Assembly (NCBI GenBank): GCA_019633425.1
Contig: WSUB01000008.1
Span: 186,001 to 250,000 of the forward strand
Direction of reading: 5' to 3'
Length of the DNA: 64,000 nucleotides
Source of the DNA: Tulasnella sp. 424
Taxonomy: Eukaryota > Basidiomycota > Agaricomycetes > Cantharellales > Tulasnellaceae
Part shown: piece after piece, positions 43,301 through 53,363 of the stretch
Position numbering within the stretch: the first letter of the stretch is position 1
Layout: each line of letters opens with the position of its first letter
Made by a program: the position numbers and the translations under genes
Notes under the pieces: model-generated
What the model was told of the DNA's origin: nothing
Databases searched by the model: none
The model's input: only the letters and a program-made list of their open reading frames with translations

Positions 43301-44226
43301 GGGGAAGGAGAGAAGCTTGTTAAAAGCGTGTTTTCGCTAGCTCGACGACTTTCTCCGTAAGTTGTTCCAACCTCGAGTTCCCGTTCGGGGTTGTTGACGA
43401 GAGGATTACAGCTGCGTCATATTCCTTGATGAAGTCGATGCCCTCCTTGCCTCCCGGATCTCATCTCGAGAATCCGGCAGCGCCATCGCGCATCGAAGCG
43501 TTATCACCGAGTTCATGCAGGAAATGGATGGGCTCCGGACCAATAAATCACAGGGGAACGTCATTGTTATCGGTGCTACAAACCGACCATTCGATCTTGA
43601 TGATGCCGTTCTTCGGCGTTTACCTCGACGCTTGTTAATAGATCTTCCCGGAGAAAAGGAACGACTTGGTTAGTACCACCGATTTGACCAGCGCGACTGA
43701 TTCCCTTCATCTAACGTCGTTTTATACTGATAGAAATCCTCAAGATACATCTGAGAGATGAATCTTTAGCTCCGGATGCTGATCTCGTTACGTTGGCGAA
43801 ACAGACCGACATGTACTCCGGTTCAGATCTAAAGAGTATGTCCTCCGGAGGCCATTAAGAAACAAGCTAATCATGGCTGCCCCCGCAGATCTATGTGTTG
43901 CCGCAGCTCTAGATGCTGTCAAGGAAAGTCTACAACTCCCTTGGTTAACCGGAACCGAAAACGGTGCACAATCCTCGCAAGGCGAAATCCATGAACCCCG
44001 TCTCCTGCACCAGCGTCATTTCGCAAAGGCGCTGACGGAAGTAACGCCATCCTCGTCCGAAAGTTTGGGAACGCTCCATGACCTTCGTAAATGGAACGAG
44101 GAATTTGGCGAGGGTCGCGTCAAAAGCGGCGGTCGAAAAGCGAAGTGGGGAGAGAAGTTTGGCTTTGGCGGGAAAGACTCGAAAGATGTTGATGGACGAG
44201 TGATGGCAAATGATACCACACCATAG
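40363..44226 (+). CDS. Mitochondrial MSP1/ATAD1-like AAA+ ATPase with long N-terminal region
   Basis: The N-terminus MRSQAARRLRLAKLQSIPRP is an amphipathic Arg-rich presequence. A poorly conserved region of about 750 residues follows, with low-complexity acidic and Pro stretches and some conserved blocks (PTLALFCPIEGGNHVIDATV, RPRLIYIRDFEFLAASGSNW, PYSRPRLIYIRD). The C-terminal AAA module has Walker A GPPGVGKTLLARAVARE, pore-loop region VMDMYVGEGEKLVKSVFSLA, Walker B CVIFLDEVDALLASR, sensor-1 VIVIGATNRPFDLDDAVLRR and arginine-finger LPRRLLIDLP. DMYSGSDLKNLCVAAALDAV is the lid helix. This layout matches fungal mitochondrial AAA proteins related to Msp1, which extract mislocalised membrane proteins. 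The exact orthology is inferred. Exons include a 14-nt one at 43224-43237. It is convergent with NSE1, 61 bp apart. Confidence 0.82.
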
Positions 44227-44287
44227 AACAGACTAATAAGATACCCATTTCACTGATGATACACAGACCTGTAACGCTTGCCCGGTT

Positions 44288-45692
44288 CTATCGCTTGCGA
44301 TTCCGACGTCTTGGTGCCTCATCCTCATCGCTGTCGTCTCCCATCGGGATAGTCTGTTCTGCCTCGTCCTGTTCATCCTCACTACCCAAAGCTTCATCTT
44401 CGTCTTCTCCGCGCCTCTTGTTACGCTGAGAACTATAGCAACCAAACAAACGATGAGCCAAAGTTCTTCTAAACGTATACGACTATCTTACCTTCTTGTG
44501 CCTCGCACACTAGACTTCCCCTTTCCCTTTCTCGTGGGTTGTTCCTCTTCCTCGATATTCATGTCATCATCTCCTTCTTCTTCACTCTCCACCGTGTCTT
44601 GGTTGCGGCGTGACCCACCCTCGCGCCTCTCATCGCGGACGGCACCTTCACCGACGACCTTCATTGTCTGATGGTCCTTCCAAGAGGTCGCACAAGTTGG
44701 GCATCGCGGGTTTCTGCGCATTAATTGTTTGAGGCAGGGCATGTGGACCTTCGCCTCACATTTACCATCATTGCCGGTACACCTGTAGCCCTGCAGAAAG
44801 AGCGACGTTGAACGAAGGCACAGCAGGAAGAAAAGATGAAGTGTCCGACCTTGAAAACAAGGCCGTCGCAGTTGTAGCAGATCTGCAGGTTTTCTTCCTC
44901 GTATGTTTCGGTGAGGTATCCTCGAAGCTCGACAGCCGTTCTCGGTCCTAGAGAGTACCTGCTCCGCCTGAGAAAGACGCGTCAAATAGGCGTAATCAAG
45001 TGGAAAAAAAGCATACTATCTCACTTGCTCTTTCGTAGCCAACCGTTAGCGACGAAGCTCCCGAGCAGTTTGGTGCCATGTCGCAGAGGGACTTTCATCG
45101 GGGCGGGAAGCTGGTTGCCCTCCTTTAGACAGGTTATTTCACCGGCAGAATAGGACTCGTTGGGCGCCATTACGATGAGCTCTACCTGCAATTACCGGGA
45201 GGAGATTCTCAGAAACAAAGCCCGAACGAGCCCAGGCAACGTACGATTTGTTTGAAGAAAGTAATTTCGGTAGCGGTGTATGCGGTGGCCAACTGGGCTA
45301 ACTCATCACCCACTGTATTGACCTAGAATTGCACCGCGATGAGTGGAAAGATGTGCGAAACGGGTTATATTGCCTGACAAGGATTTGCGCCTTTTCGCCA
45401 GTGTCTTCGATGGTCGTCCCTTTGAGATCGAGGCCGAGTGGGTCCAGCAACCGCTTTACATTACTAAAGAACTCGTTCCAATCTTGTTCGGCTTCAATGT
45501 TTGGTTGAACCTCTGAATATCCAAAGAATGGGGGGCTCTTGTTAACGTCAAGGTCGAGCTTGGATAACGACGAAACCTACTCCGGACCGCCTCCACAGAA
45601 GCTCTCCACAGTTCCTCGGCCAATTTCTCAGATACTATGCACCTCGTCATGATGGCCTGTAAGAAGAGCCGTTCTACGTCTGTGACGGCCAT
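44288..45692 (-). CDS. NSE1: SMC5-SMC6 complex subunit Nse1 (RING-like E3)
   Basis: Nse1 is the RING-like subunit of the Smc5/6 DNA-repair complex, working with Nse3 and Nse4. The start at 45692 gives MAVTDVERLFLQAIMTRCIV. Winged-helix parts follow (VNTVGDELAQLATAYTATEI, TFFKQIVELIVMAP, LLGSFVANGWLRKSKRSRYS, LGPRTAVELRGYLTETYEEE). The zinc-binding C4HC3-type domain is NLQICYNCDGLVFKGYRC, then GKCEAKVHMPCLKQL and RRNPRCPTC, with all eight ligands visible. After it comes a long acidic and basic tail (ESEEEGDDDMNIEEEEQPTR, PRRRNRKR) that is longer than in yeast or human. The second intron is unusually short (about 41 nt) in my reading, so that junction is tentative. Confidence 0.88.
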
Positions 45693-46042
45693 TTTTAGCG
45701 AGTAAAACGCGGTTATGAAAGTGATGGTTTGGACCGAAAGAACGCGTCGCGCGCCCGCTTCTCACGACCTCCACAGGGCCTCTCCGTCACTCCCTTCCAA
45801 ATACCTAACAGAGGGTTTGAAGTAGCTCCGAAAGGTCTTCTATAAACTTTTATGTGATTTACGGGTCACGGGCAGGCCTCGGCTAGAGACGCTTGTGTAT
45901 AAGTTGCCGCCCACTCTCGTCGACAAGGAAGCGGAGTTGAAACAGCGAACAAGAATATATTGCGTGCAACCCAAAGACGCTAGAGGTAACTTGCACATGT
46001 ATGCACCGGGAGGGCCGTACAGCAAATCTAATTTCCGAGAAT
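45693..46042. other. Intergenic: NSE1 promoter and endoglucanase 3' region
   Basis: 350 bp with no gene or repeat that I can support. Confidence 0.4.
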
Positions 46043-48194
46043 TTATAGGCCCGTGACCGGGAGGAAGGGTTCCATAGCCTCGGGGAGGATGCGAGCGATA
46101 GCAGCACCGCTCGGGGGTTCGCTATGAGAAGGAGCGGGAGCGGGTGCAAGTCAGTCAGCTGAAGCGCTCCCAACCCAGACCATTCACCGCCAACAACGTA
46201 CATGCTCTGGTAGTAGTCTCCCCACCATGGGCCAGCAGCCCACCAGAGAGCACCGATCCATGGGGAGTCGGCAGCCTGCATGGCGGTGAAAGCACCCTTT
46301 ACGGCAGCAATGCAATCATCTAACAGAGGAGGCAGAGTTCAGCGCTGGGGTTCATTTCTGGGCTCGGATAACCCCAACTCACCGTTGGAGCCAGCACCGA
46401 TCTCGCCGAGGAAGCCCTTGATGTTGTTGTTCTTAAGCCAGGTGGTGGCATCGGCAATGCGCTCAGCACCAATGGTAGAGGAGACGCAAGTAGCCGAGGT
46501 ACCGGAACCATCGCTGTCAAGGTACTGGTGCATCTCTGAAGGCAAAGAGTAGCGAGTCAGTCGGCCGCCCGACGGAACAGCGAATCTAGGGGGTTCCTCT
46601 TACCGATGGCAAAGTTGTTGGCGGGGTCAGTGAAGCCAACGAAGGCAGCAGCGTTGCCAGAGCTGGTCCAGGTCCAGGCGCCAGTCCAGGAGGTACCCTC
46701 GGCAAGAATGAGGTTGGTAGCACCGCCGGCGCGGATGCCATTGACTGCAGCCTGCATCTGTGAGGCGATGACGGAAGCATCAATTCCGTTAGGCTCGTTT
46801 TGCAAATCTAAATGGATGGAGAATGGTCGTAAGGAAAGAGCGCTGGAATTATGTCGAGGAGGGACGACGTACCGAAAATGACATGAGAGTTGCTCTTGAA
46901 CAGGGCGGAAAGGTTCTTCCACCAGGTCGTGAAACTAAAGAGACAGAAGGAAATCGCCGGTGAGTTATAAGGGATGGTTTATGGTAAAGACAGACGTACG
47001 CAGTGGTGTCACTGATGATGCTGCCGTTGTACCTCATAAAGTTGTGAGGGTCGATGATAGCATAAGCACCCTTGCCGGTGATGTAAGACACGGTCTGAAA
47101 GGGGGCCATCATGTTAGACGATGACGGATTGTATGACGCCTCAACTTACGCTCTCGAGGGCCGCCAGGTAGGTGGGGTCGAATGCACCGGTGAGGCCGTT
47201 GGCAGGAGGACTGAGACGCTCCATGAGGAAGGCGACACGGAAAGCATTGAAGCCCAAGCCGACAAAGTACTACGACATTGATATTAGCGAGGGTACGTTT
47301 TTAAATGAGCATGCGCATGATACTCACGTCGATGGAAGAGGTAGCAGGCCAGGTGTAGCTGTGAACAGATAAACGAACGGGGTCAGCTAGTGAAGGGCCT
47401 GTATCATCTTTGTGTTTCCTCACTCAGTGCCAAGGACACCAGGAATATTCTGTGGGTATTACGAGTCAGAATTGGTGTCGTCGAAGCTCTAAAGCTGGAA
47501 ATTCAACTCGCCGTGTTGCCGAATTCAGCGCAGGACTCGTTCACACCGAAAAGTTTGAACTTCTTGGTCGTAGCCGAAGGGCTGGAAGAGGTGGTTGTAG
47601 TAGTAGTGCTGGACTTGGTCGTGGTCGTGCTGGACTTGGTCGTGGTCGTGCTAGACTTGGTAGTGGTAGTGGAGCTCTTTGTAGTAGTGGTCGACGACTT
47701 GGTAGTAGTGGTGGAGGAGGATGTGCTACCAAAGAAGGTGGTGTTCAATCCACTGAAAGCTCCCCGTAATCAAGCAAACAAACTTACGCGGGCAAGCACT
47801 GAGAGTCTAATCGACGACGAACCGGGATTCAGCACGGCGGAGCATTCCACAAGCTAAAGACTTACAATCTAGAAATCGGAGACGCATGTGTTGAGTACGT
47901 GAACCACCAGGGTGAGGAACGCAACACTTACAGGGGTTTGAATAGACGCAAACGTATGGGGAGTCGCAGACGGTGGACTATCAAACGGGCAAGCTTCAAC
48001 GAGGAGTGCCAAGGGTGCCTTTGAACTATACGTACACCAGTGTAGGTGAGACCGCCGCATTGACCTGAACGAGGAGATGTCAGGTAGAATGCCTCGCAAT
48101 TCGCTGCGTTTCACTCACCCCATTCGGCAACGGCAGTAACGCCAGAGGCAGCGAAGGAAGCGGCGACGGCAGCGAGACCGGCAGAGAACTTCAT
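46043..48194 (-). CDS. Secreted GH5 endo-beta-1,4-glucanase with N-terminal CBM1
   Basis: This is a plant cell-wall cellulase. [20 protein letters not shown] is a signal peptide. The CBM1 then reads [20 protein letters not shown] and CVYSNPYYSQCLPA, with the Cys pairs and stacking aromatics in place. A linker of TTTTKSS repeats leads to the GH5 (subfamily-5-like) barrel: [71 protein letters not shown] (acid/base Glu in NEP), [18 protein letters not shown] [48 protein letters not shown] (nucleophile Glu) and [20 protein letters not shown]. It ends at 46043. It has at least twelve short introns, including a 3-nt exon (47866-47868) and a GC-AG intron (47450-47511). A TATA box lies about 80 bp upstream. 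Confidence 0.95.
47450..47511 (-). other. Predicted GC-AG intron of the endoglucanase gene
   Basis: On the minus strand the exon ends GGCAACACG, the intron opens GCGAGT and ends CCACAG, and the next exon starts AATATTCCTGG. The join gives [14 protein letters not shown], aligned with the GH5 consensus EFGNTNLPGVWGTD. No GT donor at this spot keeps the frame. Confidence 0.65.
47591..47720. repeat. 21-nt tandem repeat encoding the TTTTKSS linker
   Basis: Five near-identical 21-nt units encode TTTTKSS in the minus-strand endoglucanase gene, between the CBM1 and the catalytic domain. Third-position differences between units show that copies have drifted. Such Thr/Ser linkers are O-mannosylated in fungal cellulases. 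Confidence 0.85.
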
Positions 48195-48816
48195 TTCAGC
48201 GAAGAGAGAGAGTAGAGAAAAGAGAGGAAGTTGCTTTGGGGATGAGAGATAGTCTTACAGCCCGCTTGACCTTTTATATCCTCATACCCGTAGGCCAATT
48301 GACGGTGAAACCGAAGTCCATGCTGTCATAAATTGTAAGAAATCCATCAATGAGAGCGCGTTAAGAGACCGGTCCGACAGCACACCGACGTCTCTAGTGT
48401 TCTTAACCTCGATGCGCAGCAGAGCGCGTCAAGCATGGAAACGCCGTCTCGGCGAGCCCAAATTAGCCAGGAACACCATTGGCCAAGGCGACGGCCACAC
48501 TGGGCGTATGAGCCGTTTAACAACCCGAAGACCCAACGAATTTGACGCGAGGGGGACGCGTGGAAATGTCTCTTTACTACTTTTGGAGGCAAGGGTCCGG
48601 GGAAGCTTGAAGGAATTCCCCGAGCTTGCGACGGCCGTCAGCGCAATCCTCAGTGGATATACTTACCCGTGACTTCCATCGAAACCCGGCGACCTGACCA
48701 ATCGTTCTGCACTTCCGGTTTCCCCTTTCGAGCTCAAACCCCACGGAAGCACTCTACGTCTTCAGCAAATAAAGTATCAAAATATTCTCATCGCGATATC
48801 GTTGTATAAATCATAG
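48195..48816. other. Endoglucanase promoter and CSM3 3' region
   Basis: Contains the TATA box (48271-48280) and a CCAAT near 48295 on the plus strand. No coding segment was found. Confidence 0.5.
48271..48280 (-). promoter_or_regulatory. TATA box of the endoglucanase gene
   Basis: On the minus strand GATATAAAAG lies about 77-86 bp upstream of the start codon at 48194, a usual position for a TATA box in strongly induced fungal genes. Most other genes here lack such a clear element. Confidence 0.6.
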
Positions 48817-50529
48817 TTACTCGTACATATCGTCCCATCCAGCTTCGAAATCTTTTTTGGACTCCTCTCGTCGTTTCTGAATGTCTGGTGGAAGCTTTGG
48901 CGTGTCAACATTCATCCCAGCTTCTTCCCGATCCGTCGCATTATTGGCAGTTGGTGAGGCAGAATGAGCTATAGATGGCGTCCGAGATTCTTGAAGCTCC
49001 GTTGGCTTTGGCCGGGGCGCTTCTTCCTGGAATGAATCCATGAAGGCCATCAATTCGTCCTCGTCCCCTCCGATCTCAGCCCACATAGCCGCTTCCTCTT
49101 CCTCCGCAGAGGCTTTTGTGTGTGATGCATTCAAACCCGATTTGGGAGGAACTAGTTTGGTAGATGAGGGTCCCTGAGCTTCAATTTCGTCGGCAATGTC
49201 CCACTGCATATCTTCGTCCTCATCAGCCGGATTTCCCCTGGCTGATGATGAAGCTTGACTTCGCGCCATGTCGGCCATGATTGCATCCAAGTCCGTATCG
49301 TCGATTTCAGAGGCACCCGAGCTCGCGCTGGTGGGCATAGTTGGCGGGCGGGAAGATGCCCGAGAGGAGGCAGCACGAGACGCCGGCCGGGGCATTGATC
49401 GACCTTCCGCATCCACTTCGCGCGTGTACGTTCCAGCTTCTTCATCCTCTTCCTCTGCATTCTCGGCGGGTGGGCTACTTGGCTCATCAAGTCGTAAAGA
49501 ACGCGGCCCATGTATGTATTCGTCTTTCCACACGCTCATCGCGGTCTGGCGACGAGAGTTCATATTAGGGTCATGGCCAATTAGTCGAAACGGATAGCTT
49601 GCTTACAACCATACGCCGACTGTGACAGAGTTTCTCCACTCGCTCCACGGTGTCACTGAACTGTCCTTTCGGATACATCCGGTGAGCCCAAAGTTGGGTC
49701 ATCTCAATGAATCTAGAAAGGTTGGCGAATTCAGGATCCTTCTGTCGAGGGAGACTCAGCATCAGCAGATGGATTAAAGGAGCGGATTCATGAACTGACA
49801 TCCATAGCTGAAGGCCTGTCTTTCTTTGGATCTTTACCCTTGGGGTTATGCACTTTGAACTTCTTGGTTTGAGCTACCAGGGCACGGAAACCATTGTCTC
49901 CAAGTAATCTAGGCGCAGAACAGTGAGAAGTTAGCCTGCTCGTGGGGTGGCTATATGCCAGATTTAACACCGGCATACCTTGCTTCGTCCAATTTTGGAA
50001 GTGGTTTTCTCTTCTTCTGCTCTGTTGGATCTTTGTCCCCCTTTCCATCTCCTCCTTCATCGTCGCTCAAACCGATGGCCAAAGGATTTATCGCGCTACT
50101 TCCTCCTGAAGCTTTGTCCTTCCCGGAGGCTGCCGCCTGCGAGCTATTCGTTCTTCCCGCTTGAGTGCCTCTTGGGGGTTGCTGAAGCTTCCGAGAGTGT
50201 CGAACCTCCGCCTCCTTTGTTAACTTGGCCAAATCAGCCCCCTTGTCTGCAAAGCTGAAGTCCAGGTCGGCATCGTCGGTTTCGGGAGGAAAATAAGCAT
50301 CCAGTTCGGGCGGTAACTCCGTAAGTTTTGCCTTCTTCCGTTTCGGTGAGCCCGATGGTCCTCCATTGTCATCTTCGTCGTCAGAATGGAAAAGTGGTCG
50401 ACGATCACCAACAGAGAGCGGACTCCCAGAGCGACGACGGCGCGATGGTGATGCCGGATTCATGCTAGGTTCCGGTCCGCCTTTATCCGGAGATCCCCAT
50501 ATTTCGGCGAACAGATCATTTGATGCCAT
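48817..50529 (-). CDS. CSM3: Replication fork protection protein Csm3/Swi3 (TIPIN)
   Basis: Csm3/Swi3/TIPIN pairs with Tof1/Swi1 (Timeless) to stabilise stalled forks and support the S-phase checkpoint. MASNDLFAEIWGSPDKGGPE starts at 50529. After an acidic and basic linker with PPELDAYFPPETDDADLDFS comes the Swi3 domain: KPLPKLDEARLLGDNGFRAL, then FKVHNPKGKD, SRFIEMTQLWAHRMYPKGQF and SDTVERVEKLCHSRRMVV. A long acidic tail of about 230 residues follows, ending WDDMYE at 48817. It contains an RPA-binding-like acidic stretch DEDEDMQWDIADEIEAQ (inference). Four exons are inferred. Confidence 0.88.
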
Positions 50530-51453
50530 TGTCTACGGTCTTTGAGTCAAGGATGTGGAAAGGAGACGCGTCTAGAGGAGGCGAGAATGTGTTGTGATTT
50601 CGACCGCGACGCCTTTGTTGACAACGCTTTGGTCCTCTCCTCACTGTTCAGCAGCCACTGCATCACCCCAAATGGCGCCCTGCTCCTCCAGCCCTGGGCA
50701 TCCGTGAGCGGTAGAAATCCGAAGCTCATTGGTATGCCCAGACACATAGTCGGAAGTTGCGTCAGACCTATGTTTCGGGTTGCGCTGTTTCGGTTTGCTG
50801 CTTGCTGGTGAAATACGAATGATAGACAAAACCACGACAAGCTCTTTGACGAGAGTGAAAGAATAGTATGAATTGATGCTTATTACGCTTATACATGGAT
50901 TGAACAAGATTAACCTCCCCTTAAGGAAAAGATGCAAGATTATTGATGGAGTGAATAGAACGGCTTAGCCCTTCGGTGCAGTCAAGAAGACTCGCGAGCG
51001 GAGTGGAGGTTGGAAGAAGAGAGAAAAGATGTTACATGCCAGATGCATACCCGAATTTCACAGCTGGAATCCCTTGCCTGCCACGGATTATTGGCAGCCA
51101 TGTCATGGTATGGCCCGAAGGGTTTTACGTGGCCACAAAAACGTCACCGAAACACAACCGAAAGGCTTCGTGTCTACATCATACACCTTTAGTGAACTGA
51201 AATCGAGGAAAATCAGCCTATCGGAAGCAAGTTCTCCGCCTCCCCAAAGCCGTACCAACTTAATCAAATGAAATTGATCTACCACAGGTGTTCGCTCGTC
51301 TCCGATGCTCCAAAAATTGGCAAAGGAGTCCCGTGGGCAAGAGATGGATAGCGCATTATTGAACAGTCAAAGCCAATCACTTTCCGAGTGGAAATTCCTG
51401 GAGACGCGAGACCGTTCAATAATGTCACGAAACACAGTAGAATATTCATGGTG
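50530..51453. other. Gene-poor stretch: CSM3 promoter and kinase 3' region
   Basis: 924 bp with only short overlapping frames on both strands and no recognisable domain. Confidence 0.4.
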
Positions 51454-52621
51454 CTAACCGGAGTGAGGCAGGGGCTGGTCCTCCGCGATACTTTGCATCA
51501 CCGTATCGGCTTCCGAGGCGGTTGGTCGGCGCTTTGGGTCTGGGTTGGCCATTCTTTCGATCAGCGTCAAGAAAGGCGTAGGCCAGACAACGCCCTCGCA
51601 CATAACTCGTATGTCGTAGCCCTATTTCGAAACGATCAGACTTGGGAGGCGTCAAGGCAACAGTACTCACACCAAGAATTGCTTTGATACTCCTACCAGA
51701 GCAATAGATGTCGTACGCAAACGCATTAACTCCAAACCGTCCCTCAGGGGGTTCAATTTTTTTGCTCCACATATCAACAGTAGGTTCGACGCCTTGTGGA
51801 AAATAGACAGCAAACTCCATATCCATCAATAGGAGACGAAGAGTCGGATGCATGGAGTTGGATGCTATAAGAAAGTTCCTAGAAGAAATGTCCTACCCGA
51901 TCCGTAGGTCAGAGATTTGTCTGGCTAAATCGGAGGCGCTTGCGAACCATATGTGCGATACGGTGTTCGTGCATGAACGCTACTGCCTGGGACACGTCAG
52001 GAATAAGCAAAGAACTGTTTCTGAGATCATACCTCAATAAGCTGTTTCGCGATTCTTAAAACGTCGTTTGGAGTTCTGTCTACATTGATGAACTGGTGGT
52101 ATAGAGGCGTGACATGCACCCTCTGACCCCAGAGAATATGCGATGCCGTCGCGGTGTGGTTCCTATTACTTGCTAGTTCTTTGCTTCCCAGTAGCTGGAG
52201 AATATCTGTCTCAGTACGAAAGCCGTCGGTAACACGCTTTGCAACGTAGAATCCCCGCGATTGCTGGAGTTCCGCTGGACGAACGCGGTAACCAGTTCCC
52301 ATCTCATTGTCCTGAAATGAATTTTAGCAACAATCGCGGTTGGCATGTGTCAATAAACGCCGCACGAATTCAAGAAGGTTAAATCCGTGGTATGCTAGGG
52401 CGACCCTTTCATATCGGAGGGGCTCGTTGGTGGAAACCGCGAAATACATGGCCGACTAGGAAATCACGGACGGGAGATTAGGTCAAGCATCGGCTGACAC
52501 CGGAGGGGCTTACAATAAGTTCTTGAAGGTACTCAGGGAGGACGTAAATCACGCCCCAAGCGAGCTTTCTGGGAGGGCTTGGTGGATTTCGTTGCTCGAC
52601 CAAATCTGAACAATCGCTCAT
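51454..52621 (-). CDS. Protein kinase-like protein with HMD and DME in place of HRD and DFG
   Basis: This is a divergent protein kinase of a type expanded in Agaricomycetes; I know no named gene. I start at the ATG at 52621 (MSDCSDLVEQRNPPSPP), but earlier exons are possible. Seven exons join in phase. The visible kinase parts are beta3/alphaC FYVAKRVTDGFRTETDILQL, catalytic loop AVAFMHEHRIAHM joined to DISSRNFLIAS (an HMD-x4-N loop restored by a 55-nt intron), LRLLLMDMEFAVYF (DME for DFG) and RFGVNAFAYDIYCSGRSIKA. The C-lobe end is PFLTLIERMANPDPKRRPTA. The Lys, Glu, catalytic Asp and Asn are all present. The DFG change and lack of a clear Gly loop leave activity uncertain. The stop is at 51454. 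Confidence 0.65.
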
Positions 52622-52637
52622 TGGAGAAAAAACGGCT

Positions 52638-53363
52638 TTAGCGAAGAAGGAATGTTGAGAGTGTGGGGAGAGGATCGTGCAAGAGATTTTCTTGCCTTGA
52701 CGGGTAGTCGTCGAAGCTGTATATGTTCGCACGAGAAGCCCTGGGCCCGCGCGGATGGACCGCCGGTTGGTTGCTTATTTTCAACGAGGATCGCAGCTTC
52801 CCGGCCATAATATTACTTCAAACTCAAGATCCGGCTTTTTTCGATCGCTCTCTTGAATTACCTGCTCTTCCTTGTCGGAGGTCCTCGTTGCAACTTGCAA
52901 ATGAGTGTCTTATTCATCTCAAGAAGCCAGGCCAATGTTGGGTTCCCTTTCCAGTCAATCATGGAAAGTTTATCCAGAAGTTCGCTCGCGAGGCGTGTGT
53001 TTCCAACACGAGACTGCTGGGCAGGCAGAACGTTTGCTGTGACATGTTGACGGTCCCAGCTTCCTCGCCGTTCCAGTTGAATTGCTTGCCGTTGGCCGTG
53101 GCCGTCGGATCCAATTTGGCCGTCAGAACCTCAATCGCGCGTCGATCCACATCCCACCCCGCCCGCCCTCAGAATCCATCAGTTTATTTAACAAAACCCG
53201 ATGCCTTGTCGGGAAATTACGATGGCTTCCGGACACTACTCGCCACGGTGAAACCCCCATCGGCGTCATCACGGCAAACGTAAATAATAATAGTATCACG
53301 GCTCGTCATTGCTGGCTGCATGATACACACAGACAACAGAGACAGAATCCGTGAAAATGCCAT
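52638..53363 (-). CDS. Uncertain multi-exon gene upstream of the kinase
   Basis: I do not recognise this protein. A 60-codon open segment at about 52868-53130 looks coding on the minus strand (GSWDRQHVTANVLPAQQSRV, LASELLDKLSMIDWKGN, LAWLLEMNKTLICKLQRG). A possible first exon from the ATG at 53363 has a hydrophobic start, MAFSRILSLLSVCIMQPA. A possible last exon (SNIMAGKLRSSLKISNQPAV onward) ends at about 52638, just before the kinase ATG. The segments might be N-terminal exons of the kinase gene instead of a separate gene. Introns here are guesses. Low confidence. Confidence 0.25.

Noticed and set aside
47390..47857. Plus-strand Val/Leu-rich open frame
   Set aside because: It is the antisense of the TTTTKSS linker of the endoglucanase.
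51880..52000. Broken catalytic loop in the kinase gene
   Set aside because: A normal 55-nt intron between AHM and DISSRN restores an intact loop, so a pseudogene call is not needed.
52638..52900. PD-(D/E)xK nuclease-like reading upstream of the kinase
   Set aside because: The PDLEFEV and LVENK strings lie in different frames with no intron to join them, so the pattern is likely chance.
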